Shown here: positions 45,863 to 55,130 of the stretch, piece after piece
Layout of the letters: each line of letters starts with the position of its first letter
Numbering within the stretch: the first letter of the stretch is position 1
Assembly (NCBI GenBank): GCA_947311845.1
Contig: CAMZMU010000048.1
Coordinates: forward strand, 26,135,391-26,199,390
Direction of reading: 5' to 3'
Source of the DNA: Poa pratensis
Lineage: Eukaryota > Streptophyta > Magnoliopsida > Poales > Poaceae
Length of the DNA stretch: 64,000 nucleotides
Program-made: the position numbers and the translations under genes
The notes under the pieces: model-generated
Told to the model about the DNA's origin: nothing
The model's database searches: none
What the model saw: the letters and a program-made list of their open reading frames with translations, nothing else

Positions 45863-47957
45863 GAGCATCTTAATGGCTGGAGCATCTCTAATGGCTGATG
45901 TATAATAGGGCACCGTTTTTTCATTACAGGGCACCAGTTTTTCACTTTTAGGGCACGAAATCGACCGACACTTTACCGGCTAACCTATAATAGGGCACGG
46001 CATGCTCCAGCGGCTGCCCTATTATGGCACGCGCCGCGCAACAGCCCTCATTTTCACTATGTTTTTACACATTCGCATACATATATCAAATGAACAGTAT
46101 GAAAGATGATCTAAAATGAATTCAAACAAATAAAGCTTCAATAGAAATCAATTATTACAACACAATACGAATTGTTCATCAAATGGTTCATCATCTTGCA
46201 AACAAATCAATATAGGTACCATAGACCACATTTTGGCCACGCTCATCTTTTATTATCATGTTATGCATGATCACACATGCATTCATGATGTACCAAAGCA
46301 TTTCTTCATCCCAAAACCTCGCAGGTCCTCTGACAATAGCAAATTGGGCTTGCAAAATCCCAAATGCCCTCTCCACATCCTTTCTTACAGCCGCTTGAGC
46401 AGAGTGGAAATCAACTTCCTTCTTGCCTTGAGGGGCAACTACGGGCTTCAGAAATGTAGCCCACTTGGGGTAGATGCCATCCGCTAGGTAGTACCCCATG
46501 TTATATGTCCGGTTGTTTGCTTGGAACTCAACCGGCGGTGACTCCCCATTGGCTAGCTTGGCAAAAAAGGAGAGCGTTGAAGAACGTTGATATCATTGCA
46601 AGAACCGGGCATCCAAAAAAATGCATGCCATATCCAAGTCTCATGATCCGCCACGACCTCTAAAATAATGGTAGAATCCTTTTTTTGCCCTCTAAACTGT
46701 CCATGCCATGCAGCAGGACAGTTTTTCCACCTCCAATGCATATAATCTATTGAGCCTAGCATACCTGGAAAGCCACGAGCCTTGTTCATCTCCAAAATCC
46801 TCGTTGTGTCTTCTGCATTGGGCTTCTCAAGTACTCCGGTCCAAATACTCAGACTATTGCCACATCAAAATGCTTCACACACTTGATACTCTGGCTCTCA
46901 CTCATGGCCAAATGGTCATCAACCATATCAGCTGGGATGCCATATGCAAGTTGACGCAATGCAGCTGTGACCTTTTGGAAGGTGTTGTGCCCAAGAGTCC
47001 CGCATGCACTTCTTCGTTGCTCAAAAAATCGATCATGAGCCTTCAAGCGTTCCGCAATTTCCCTGAACAAACGGATAGACATCCGGAAGCGACGGCGGAA
47101 CAAACGCTCTGGATAAACAAGAGTGGGAATGAAATAGCTGCGCATGAGCTTTGCATCGGCTTCCAAACGTTCCATCTTAATCGTCTCACGGCCAAAGACC
47201 GAACCTCCATGCTTCGGCCGCTTGGTCTTGTTGTGTAACATCAAAATCAAAGCAATGTCTTCCTCCTCCTCCAAATCATACTCCCCATCGGAAGAATACT
47301 CGATTAAAACCATCTACAAGCATAATTTATTTGTGTTGAACTATCAAATAAGAAATCAAACCAAAAACTTAAAAAAAAATGGGTTATCACTTACCTCAAG
47401 CACCTTGCGTGCGGGTCTGCCGGAGGTGGTGCGGCCCGGTCGCCGTGCTGGTCCTGGTGACGCGCAGTGGATAGATCCTCGCCGGGGGCGCGGCGGCGAC
47501 TCTATGGCGCGGCAGAAACAGCCGGAGACAACACGAATCGAGCCCCGCAGCGGCGGCGGCGCACGGCCGATTCAACTCGCCGGCGGGCGGTTCGGTGGTC
47601 GGCAACGGCGTGGAAGAGGCGGGAATAGGGAGGAAGTATTGCGACGGTGGTCGGCTGGGAAGGGACGGGTGCTACAGCGGTCGATTTCTGGCGGCGACGG
47701 CGGGACGGGACGGGGTGGTTCGGTGGGAGGGGAAAATGAAGTTCCGCGCGGCAGTTGGGCTTCGCGCGCTCGGCTGGCGAGATATAGGGCAGGGCGTTTG
47801 GTGATCTATATTTACATCACCAACCCCCTGATGTAAATTTTTTTAGGGCACGGAGCATAATAGGGCAGCCGCTGGAGGGCGTTTTTTGCCGTTTGGTGAC
47901 TTAAAAGTTATGTTTGATAGGGCACAGCCGATTTTACATCAGCCATTAGAGATGCTC
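45863..47957 (-). mobile_element. PIF/Harbinger element, 2.1 kb
   Basis: Left end GAGCATCT... and right end ...AGAGATGCTC are inverted repeats. The 3-bp TTA duplication is at 45860-45862 and 47958-47960. The internal repeat GAGCATCTCTAATGGCTGAT at 45880 matches the right end exactly over at least 20 bp. A related 17-nt copy at 45863 is the actual border, so the left TIR is tandemly doubled. The element encodes a transposase on the minus strand (separate entry). GC-rich non-coding sequence fills 47400-47820. Confidence 0.9.
46191..47313 (-). pseudogene. PIF/Harbinger transposase, frameshifted
   Basis: Three collinear ORF pieces. The first, 47313-46849, has an acidic N-terminus and FRMSIRLFREIAERLKAHD, then ALRQLAYGIPADMVDD. 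The second, 46795-46553, has GFPGMLGSIDYMHW with the first catalytic Asp, and GSCNDINVLQRSP with the second. The third, 46499-46191, has the YLADGIYPKWATF box and KDVERAFGILQAQF with the catalytic Glu. Breaks lie near 46830-46850 (a stop plus a frame change) and in an A run at 46563-46568. The DDE triad is visible but no continuous ORF exists, so the copy is probably inactive. No second Myb-like ORF is seen. Confidence 0.85.
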
Positions 47958-48009
47958 TTAGCGAAGAACTAACTTTCTCCAGTCCATATTTGTCAAGTTC
48001 GTTCATTGC

Positions 48010-48121
48010 GTTTTCATGTGGAGGTCTGATGGCCGGGGATGTTTATTCCGCAAAACGGATGCTGTATTATTAGTTTTCATTTTAATGAAAATTGGGGCGA
48101 GGCCCTCCTATCTAAAAAAAA
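48010..48121 (+). mobile_element. Tiny retroposed fragment with 15-bp TSD
   Basis: Flanked by AAGTTCGTTCATTGC at 47995-48009 and 48122-48136. The insert ends gaggccctcctatct plus poly-A (48114-48123, overlapping the repeat). A 5'-truncated LINE or SINE-like insertion of about 112 bp. Confidence 0.85.
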
Positions 48122-48280
48122 AAGTTCGTTCATTGCTTATGTTTGTTCGGAATGTTCAACGAAAAGTGTGATGTTAACTGTCCACCGGTGCAGGTTGTCA
48201 TCGCTGGGTGAATTTCGAAAGTAATTTGCGGCCTGAATTGCTTATCTCCTTCCGTGGCAAATGGTAAGATGTATATCATA

Positions 48281-50258
48281 AGTCAGTTAATCTTATTCGA
48301 AAGTCGGTTAAGCCTTATTCAGGTCAGGTACGGAGTATACTAGGTAGTCTGCCAACCAATGAGACAAATTCAAGAAGGGATCAAGAAAAAGTAAAACAGT
48401 ATCACAAGCAGATAAAGTGTATCATCAGGTCGAGTGTGGTTCAGTTGCAACTAGTACCAGTAGTAGTCTCCAATCGAATGGCAGTAAGGTCCATGATTAA
48501 TTCCTTAACAATATTATCAAGGAATGCCACAAATGTCAGGAGATGCTTGCTCGATATCTCCTTTCACAAACAGACACAAAATCTAGGCGATCATCAGGAG
48601 TCGAGGACCACACTTCCCCTCTCCTCTACTTCACGGTCCATCACGAATCAATCCTAAATAAATCAATCAGACGAGGAGCATTTAGAACAGACGCCCGCGT
48701 CCGCTCCCAGGGGGGCGGCTCGGGCGGAACCCTAGCCACCGCCGCCCCCGCATCTCCTCCACCCCAACCGCCTGCCGCCGCCAGAGGAAACCACCGGGGC
48801 ACAACCCCCCGCGTGGTGGACGGTGGTTGGCAGGCCTTCGTCTCCTCGGCTTTCGCGCCTCGGCGTGGCGAAAGGAGGCCTCCGGCCGGAAGCGTACGTC
48901 GGCTCTGGACGGCGCGCGTGGACGGCGGAGCTCGGACTCCGGGGCGGCGGCCCTGGGTTCCCCAGGTGGTGGCTGGTCGTCGTGGCTGCGTGGGCGGCCG
49001 GCGCTGGCTAGGCGGTGGTGCCGACGGCGTGGCGGCTTGTTCCTCGGGCCGGCGGGCTTGCGGATCAGCCTGGCTGCGGCGTGCGGCGAGTATGGGGGCG
49101 GCCTCCTCGTCAGCGAAGACGGGAGGTCAAGCGCGGATGACCAGGTGGCGGCGCGCGAGGGATTCGGGTCCTTTTGCCCGGATCTGACGGTCGCGGCGGC
49201 GGCGGCTGTCGTTGTATGGGCGACAACAGCGACTGACGTGGCGGTGGGTGCTTCCTGCAGCGCCCGGAATCGGGGCGGCGGCCCTCTTTCTTCGACGGTG
49301 GTGGTCGCCGGGGTCGTGTGGGCGACTCGGAGACTGGATCTCGAGGTGGTGGCGGCGGTATGGGACGTCCCCTCCATCAACAGATTGGGTTCGATGCGGA
49401 TCGGCAGGTAACACATGCGTCTCTTCAGACGCGTCAAGCAATGTCTGTCACCGGCTGGTGAAGCCTCCGGCGGATGCGCCGCCGGCGGATGCTACGCACG
49501 ACGCCTCATGCGGAGGCGTCAAGTCATGCCTACTACCGGCAGGTATTGCGCGGTGCTTCTGGCGGAGTTGTCATGTTTAGCCTGTTGATGCTGAATCGAA
49601 GGTGGTGCGACAGTGACGGGAGGCAGGCGGTATGGGACGTGTTGTCTTCCGGTGTCTTCTCCAGAGGTATCCGGTTATCGTGGCGTCGGTAGCCGGGTAA
49701 AGGTGGAGGGTACAGACGGCTTCAAGGAAGATATATGCACTCCGGTGGAAACACAAGATCTTTGATCAGACTATGTCGACGCGCGCTTGCGTCGTTTCCT
49801 TGCTGAAGGTGGTGGACTCAAGTTTGGGGATGAGAATCTGGAGTTTCAACCTAGTGTTGGACTCGCCACCATCGGCGAACGTGCGGCGATTCCTTCTTGA
49901 AGGCGTAGCCTAGGAGTTGTGTATTATTCGTTGTTTTCGTCTTGTATCATAGGGTTAGTGGCTATCTGGTGGAGCTACTGTTGCGAGGCATGCGGCCTCA
50001 GGGTTTCTTTCCGGGTCAATGTTGTTCGACTGCTGGATTCTGCTTTCTTGTACTCCATCTTTTATATTAATAAAAACCGGCTGTGTGCACCATTTTGGTG
50101 CAGAGGCTGAGGGTAGGACCTCCATTTCTAAAAAAAAAAAAAATCAATCAGACAGTACACGAGACCAAGCACGCGCACACGTGTGCACGATCGCTTGCTG
50201 TGCCAAGACGCTAAACTAATCAACACGCCCAAAACACCTGACGAACAACAGACAAGCA
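48281..50258. repeat. Segmental duplication block A (gene-less remnant)
   Basis: 48281-48672 plus 50141-50258 match 53508-54200 (block B) and 62690-63060 (block C). Shared phrases include cagataaagtgtatc, ggaatgccacaaatgtcag, gagatgcttgctcgatatc, gcgatcatcagga, aatcaatcagacagtacac, cacacgtgtgcacgatc and accaagacgctaaa. Homology ends at about acagacaagcacac, just before the stop codon of the gene present in B and C, so block A carries only the downstream flank. A retroposon (48673-50140) interrupts it. Confidence 0.88.
48673..50140 (+). mobile_element. Non-autonomous LINE-type retroposon, 13-bp TSD, poly-A
   Basis: Flanked by AAATCAATCAGAC at 48660-48672 and 50141-50153; blocks B and C show the empty site with one copy. 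It ends ccggctgtgtgcaccatttt, ggtgcagaggctgagg, tttcta and a poly-A run. The 5' end is GC-rich with cggaaccctagccaccgccg. Long GC-rich ORFs overlap in all frames on both strands, and none shows an ORF1, endonuclease or reverse transcriptase motif. The copy therefore depends on another element for movement. The element at 260-1277 has the same 3' end. Confidence 0.88.
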
Positions 50259-51522
50259 CACCCGTCCCTCCCGTTCCTAATTTGCTTCAGATCGTCGTCG
50301 ATCTCAATTTTGGTAAGATGCAGAGTAGGCAACTCTACCATTTTAAGGTCACAATAGCGCACTTCATTCATCCTACTCGGGAGAAATATTTATCATCACG
50401 TATCAGCAAATACAACAAAGCCGAATGAGTCTCTCGAGATTATACAGAGATATAGCGAAAATTGAAATGTATATATGCGCCATAAAATTGTTCAACCCTA
50501 AGTAAAGAATCCATAATAATTTAAAACATTGATTGGGAATATTATTGATGTTCATTGTCTGCCAGCCTCAATTAAAGAAATCATAACAACGCATGGCTAG
50601 AAAATAAACACGCTACTTGACAACTTCGATCAGGAGCTCACATTGGTTCCAAAACAGTGGGCTAATGTGTGTGCAAAACATGGAAGAGTTTGATATGAGA
50701 GTTGTTACGACGACAGAGCTTGATCTGATCTTATTTCACATTCAATGCGCTAGGCTTCCTTTGGTATTTCCCGCTGCACCTTTGGCCACCGTGTGTTTTC
50801 TTTTTCATTATTATCGATCTGATATTTGTAACGTGATAGCCTTTTTGATACACATCTACTCGTACTACCCCTGTTTCTCAAAATAATTCTTAGTCAAACG
50901 TCAACATAGTGCAACTTTGGCAAATTTTATGGAAAAAAATGAATATTTACTAGATTTAATAAACATATATAAAAATATATTCTATGGTTTAAATTTAATA
51001 TATTTCTATCGGGTTAGTCAAATTTATTATTCATCGACTTTTGACTAAATTTATACGCCTTATTTTTGAGCAATGGTGGGAGTAATTATTTTGTAACCAG
51101 TTTATGCTTTTCTAAATGAGTTAGTATTTTGGTACCCATCCAATTAATTTTGGGATAACATCGGATAAAAAAGGATATAATTAACCTCCCAGTAAATGCC
51201 TATTTGCATGTTGGGCCCAATTTATTGGAGACTAGAGGTGTAGCTGTCACGCCTAATAAAAAGGCAATTAATCTATTCCTTCAAATGCATGTTTTATATA
51301 CATCCAATTGATTTTTTTTAAATCTGCACCCAATAAAAGATTGCAACCAATATCCTTTTAATTGCTTGCCATTTGGATATGCATCCAATTATGTTTTGCC
51401 TATCACAGTCATATCTATTTAAGTGCCCTCGTTTCATTTGTTTTGGATCAATCTCACACCACCAGATCACCAAATTTCACATAAACCACCTCGCCATCTC
51501 AAACTACAAATCCTCATCAATC
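50259..51522. other. Intergenic upstream of the cystatin, holding one MITE
   Basis: AT-rich; contains the Stowaway MITE at 50865-51082 and several cccaattta/catccaatt words near 51140-51400. No gene. Confidence 0.5.
50865..51082. mobile_element. Stowaway MITE
   Basis: Begins CTACCCCTGTTTCTCAAAAT, then aattcttagtcaaacgtc. It ends gacttttgactaaatttat and ttatttttgagcaatggtgggag before TA. Inverted ends with a mariner-like TA context. Confidence 0.8.
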
Positions 51523-51899
51523 ATGAGAAAATGCACCTTCCTCCTCGTCACCATCATGGCGATGATCTATGCCATCGCTACACCCGTCACAGGCTGCGGT
51601 GTGTCAGATGGGAAAAAGGAGTGGGACACCGATGGATGGAAACCTATCAAGGACATCAACGACAAGCATATCCAGGAGGTTGGCGGTTGGGCAGTTTCAG
51701 AGTTCCTCAAGCACGTGAACTGCAGGCTTCAGTTCAACAAGGTGGTGAGCGGCAAGGAGAATGTCATGTCTGACTTGAAGTATGAGCTTGTCATCGACGC
51801 GTCGGACATCAGTGGGGAACATGGCAATTACAAGGCGGAGGTGTACGAGCAGGGTTGACCAACACACGCAAGCTCATCTCTTTCACGAAGGCCAACTAG
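51523..51899 (+). CDS. Phytocystatin (cysteine protease inhibitor), one base lost near the C-terminus
   Basis: Single exon. Residues 1-25 (MRKCTFLLVTIMAMIYAIATPVTG) are a signal peptide. The cystatin-like body follows with WKPIKDINDKHIQEVGGWAVSEF, NKVVSGKENVMSDLKYELVIDAS, and YKAEVYEQ. As written, a TGA at 51856-51858 stops the frame at VYEQG. With one more base there, the usual WTNTRKLISFTKAN tail follows, ending at 51899 (about 125 aa). The papain-binding QxVxG loop is not canonical: the aligned segment reads NVMSD before LKYEL. Phytocystatins inhibit C1A proteases in storage tissue and defence. Inhibitory activity of this one is doubtful. Confidence 0.82.
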
Positions 51900-52179
51900 A
51901 GGGAACGGCAGTACCTCCTCTAGTAATAATTTTGTCTTAAAATCTTGTTAGTTGTTTTATATCCAATATTAAATTTATAAATCATATGGATACATAAATT
52001 GATATATAAAATCGTCACAACAATGCTAGTAGGCTATGGTGTTCCTTATGTTTTCGTGTTCTTAACGTCGATGTATAACTATCCATAGCTCAGCTCACTC
52101 ATTATTCAATTATGTATCCAATCTTTTCGGAACCGTGAATAACAACTATATATGATTCTCCCTTGTTGTTGTGGTGTGA
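51900..52179. other. Cystatin 3' flank
   Basis: AT-rich, nothing recognised. Confidence 0.5.
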
Positions 52180-53165
52180 TGCAACAACTCTTTGTGTACC
52201 AACTCGTTGGGACTCCAAGTGCAGAGTCATGTAGCAAGTGTCTTTTCCCCCACAAAGGTGACTCGACGGTTTATATCGAATTCTCGGGGACCTGAGCTGT
52301 AACCTTCTTCCAGCCTCTTCTAGCAACCTAAAAACAAAGTTTTTGTCCTGTGCCCCAACTCCACCGTGTGGTTGTCAAGCACAAGGCTTTGTATTAGAAT
52401 TTTAATTTAAAACAAAACAGTAAAGTAAATAAAAATTAAAGCAAACTAGTACAAGGAAGTAAAGTTCTTTTTGGGTTTTTGTTTATGCTTGCAGAAAGTA
52501 AAAATATTTTGTATTTTCAGATTTAGTTCTTGCAGAAAATGTAAAGGACAGTAAAAGTAAGTAAAAAAGTTGTTTCCTATAATAAAAATTGTACCTGGGT
52601 TCATAGGTTCACTTGTCTACTCTCTCATAAATCATGGTGGACATAAAACAACTCATAGATGATATGATATTGTTGAAACTTTATTATGTGTCTGATTAGC
52701 ATTCATATGGGCATCACGTACTCATATAAAGATGAAGCAACACATCTCACTTATACTCTTCTAGAAAGGGAAAACTCCATGCAATCTAGAATTAAGAATA
52801 AACAGAGCATAGCCCGAGGTACTTTGACATGATGTTTGAATGACAAATGTGCTACCTTGAGCAAACAAGATAAACTTTGTTGTCAATAGATGATAATAAC
52901 ACATGAATTCACTTTATCCCTGGTGAGGTAACAAAAGAAAGATAAAAACCATAGTAGATCTCGAATTTTCTGTCACTATCCAAGCACTACCACCTTGTTA
53001 CTCCATCTAATGCACACGTTCCCCCACACACGCCCTTGCATACAAGTTTGATCGGAACAAGCACTTTAAGAACGGGGTACATAATATGCATCTATCAATA
53101 CATCATAGACATAATAGTATTCCAATCTGAAATATCATCTCATAGAGAATTTCTCGATTTCCACG
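52180..53165. mobile_element. Truncated LTR of the same family as the solo LTR at 56280
   Basis: Shares in the same order and orientation gactccaagtgca, ggtgactcga, tatcgaa-ctcgg, gtggttgtcaagcacaagg, ctaatgcacacgttcccc and gaacggggtacataatatgc with the LTR at 56280-58063. No matching TG/CA ends or target duplication remain. Confidence 0.75.
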
Positions 53166-53507
53166 CGCGTCTGTTCGTGCGGTGGTGGGTTAATTCCTCG
53201 TCTTCCCCATCCGCTCCATCTCCACCCCGAAATGCACTATCATTCAAAAAATATATTTAAAAGTGTTAAAAAAATTGAAAAAAAAATCTGCATATTTTCA
53301 TTGATGCATACTATGAGCGTGTCCCAACGTGAAATTCTTTGTATTACGGTCTACATAAAAAAATACAACCCTTGGAGATTTCAAACTATACATTGTTCAC
53401 TATTCCAGATTTGCTTGAAACTTTTAACTATTGTTTTTAATTTTTTGAAACTAGCGGGATCACTGGATCTCGGGAGCACAAAATCTCCAGTCCAAACTCA
53501 ACAAATA
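53166..53507. other. Intergenic, nothing recognised
   Basis: AT-rich short sequence between the LTR fragment and duplication block B. Confidence 0.5.
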
Positions 53508-53559
53508 GTAAAACAGTATCACAAGCAGATAAAGTGTATCATGAGGTCCATGACTACTA

Positions 53560-53720
53560 CTCCCTCCGTTTTTTAATATAAGATGTTTTAGCTTTTGTCC
53601 ACATGCACATGCACACAAATGTATGTGAACACATTTTTGTGTGTATATTCACTCATTTTAGTGTGGATATAGACAACATCTGTACCACCTAAAACATCTT
53701 ATATTAAAAAACAGAGCGAG
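53560..53720. mobile_element. Stowaway MITE
   Basis: Starts CTCCCTCCGTTTTTTAATAT and ends atattaaaaaacagagcgag, with TA on both sides. It lies in block B only. Confidence 0.9.
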
Positions 53721-53801
53721 TATATGGTAAGCAGATGGAGTGTGGTTCACTTGCAACTGGTACCTAGTATAGTAGTCTCCAATCGAATGACAATATTAGT
53801 A

Positions 53802-53924
53802 CAACCTCCGATCCATATTAATGGACTCAACTTTATCTAGATACAGATGTATCTAGTTAAGTGTTTAGACTAGATGCATCCGTATCTAGACAATGTTGAG
53901 ACCATTAATATGGATCGGAGGGAG
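53802..53924. mobile_element. Stowaway MITE, near-perfect hairpin
   Basis: Starts CAACCTCCGATCCATATTAA and ends ttaatatggatcggagggag between TA dinucleotides. The interior pairs agatacagatgtatctag with ctagatgcatccgtatct. Block B only. Confidence 0.9.
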
Positions 53925-54256
53925 TACTATATTTAGGAATGCCACAAATGTCAGGACTCAGAGATGCTTGCTCGATATCCCCTTTCACAAACAAACACAA
54001 AATCTAGAGGCGATCATCAGGAGTTGAGGACCACACTTCCCCTCTCCACTACATGGTCCATCACGAATCGATCCTAAATCAATCAGACAGTACACGAGAC
54101 CACACGTGTGCACGATCTCTTGCTTGCTGTACCAAGACGCTAAATAATTAACACGCCCAGAACACCTGGCGAGGGAAATCTTCCACAACAGACAAGCACA
54201 CTGGACGATGGGGAAGCAGAGGAGTACGAGGTGTTGACGACGTCGCTCGCTGTCGT

Positions 54257-54724
54257 TCACAGCCGGCGCGCGGAGGATGCGCAGGAGCTGGAGCGGGATG
54301 AGGCGGTGCGCCAGAACCCGGCGCCGTAGAATCGGGATCCCATGATCTCGCGCTCCAGCTCGCACGCCGCCTCGTCCTCGGCCTCCACGCGCCTGGAGCC
54401 CGCCGCAGCCGCCTCGTCCGCCTCCTGCACGGCCTCGGCCGCGATCATCGCCTTGGCGCTCCCGGTCAGCGACGCGTTCCCCTTCCCGCTGCGCCGTAGG
54501 CGGCGCCGCCGGCGCCGGCTCAGTCTTGCGCGGCGCACGAGGTCCGCGGGCAGCCTGACCGCGACGAGCAGCGCGAGCTCCAGCAGAGCCATGGGGCAGC
54601 AGCAGCACACCGCGGCGCAGTCCGCCGCCGCCTGCCCCGCCGCCTCGCCCCCGCACCCCGGCCGGGGCTCATGATGTTGCTCCTCCTGCTGCGCCTCGCC
54701 TCGGCCGTGGCCGCCCTCCCGCAT
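54257..54724 (-). CDS. Small Cys-rich/hydrophobic plant protein with FYGAGFWR motif, copy B
   Basis: Single exon, 155 aa, starting MREGGHGRGEA. A Gly/Ala-rich head is followed by DCAAVCCCCPMALLELALLV, a short hydrophobic cysteine-rich segment. Then come a strongly basic run (RRARLSRRRRRRLRR), an Ala/Glu-rich acidic helix, and the C-terminal motif ELEREIMGSRFYGAGFWR with a Ser-rich tail. This organisation fits an uncharacterised plant-specific family of small, possibly membrane-associated proteins; no function is established. It has a near-identical paralogue at 63131-63586. The upstream minus-strand region shares gagagacgatataggcgtcg with that copy. I chose the ATG at 54724 because both copies keep it. 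Confidence 0.75.
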   Translation of the reverse strand: MREGGHGRGEAQQEEQHHEPRPGCGGEAAGQAAADCAAVCCCCPMALLELALLVAVRLPADLVRRARLSRRRRRRLRRSGKGNASLTGSAKAMIAAEAVQEADEAAAAGSRRVEAEDEAACELEREIMGSRFYGAGFWRTASSRSSSCASSARRL

Positions 54725-55130
54725 CTGCCCGACTCTCAACGTGCGTTAATTAGTGGCGGCGGAGAGCCGTGCGGCGGTTGGTGGAGGGGAGAGACGATAT
54801 AGGCGTCGACGGTGGCGTGGCGAGGTTGAGGAGAAAAAATCAAACCGCAATTTTCCGCTGCCGCACGCTGCCCTGCAGTTATGGTTTTCCAGGCCGTATT
54901 TATTCTGGTGGCCTGGCTTGACTCGTTGCCGAAATGCAGCCCCGCGCAAAGCTTCTGAGCCATTTTGGACTCAGGGGACGTTTTTCCAGCCGTGAAACCC
55001 AAGCGCCAGCCCAACATTAAATTTTTTTTTGGGTAAATATGCAAATTTAAGTGAATTTCATACTTATATAGGCGAAATTCGCACAGTTCAGGCCGATTAC
55101 AAAATAAAGACATAAAAAAACTTAAATAAA

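Larger units (their letters stand above)
53508..54965. repeat. Segmental duplication block B
   Basis: Holds the whole gene at 54257-54724 with both flanks. Its 5' flank is cut at about 54965 by a PIF-like element and resumes after 58640 (gagatcgatgggaacg, gcgagagcgtgtcgc), matching block C near 63930-64000. Two Stowaway MITEs present here are absent from blocks A and C. Confidence 0.85.

Noticed and set aside
48543..49437. Long overlapping GC-rich ORFs on both strands
   Set aside because: They lie in the retroposon's GC-rich 5' part and all frames are open by composition; no RT, endonuclease or ORF1 motif.
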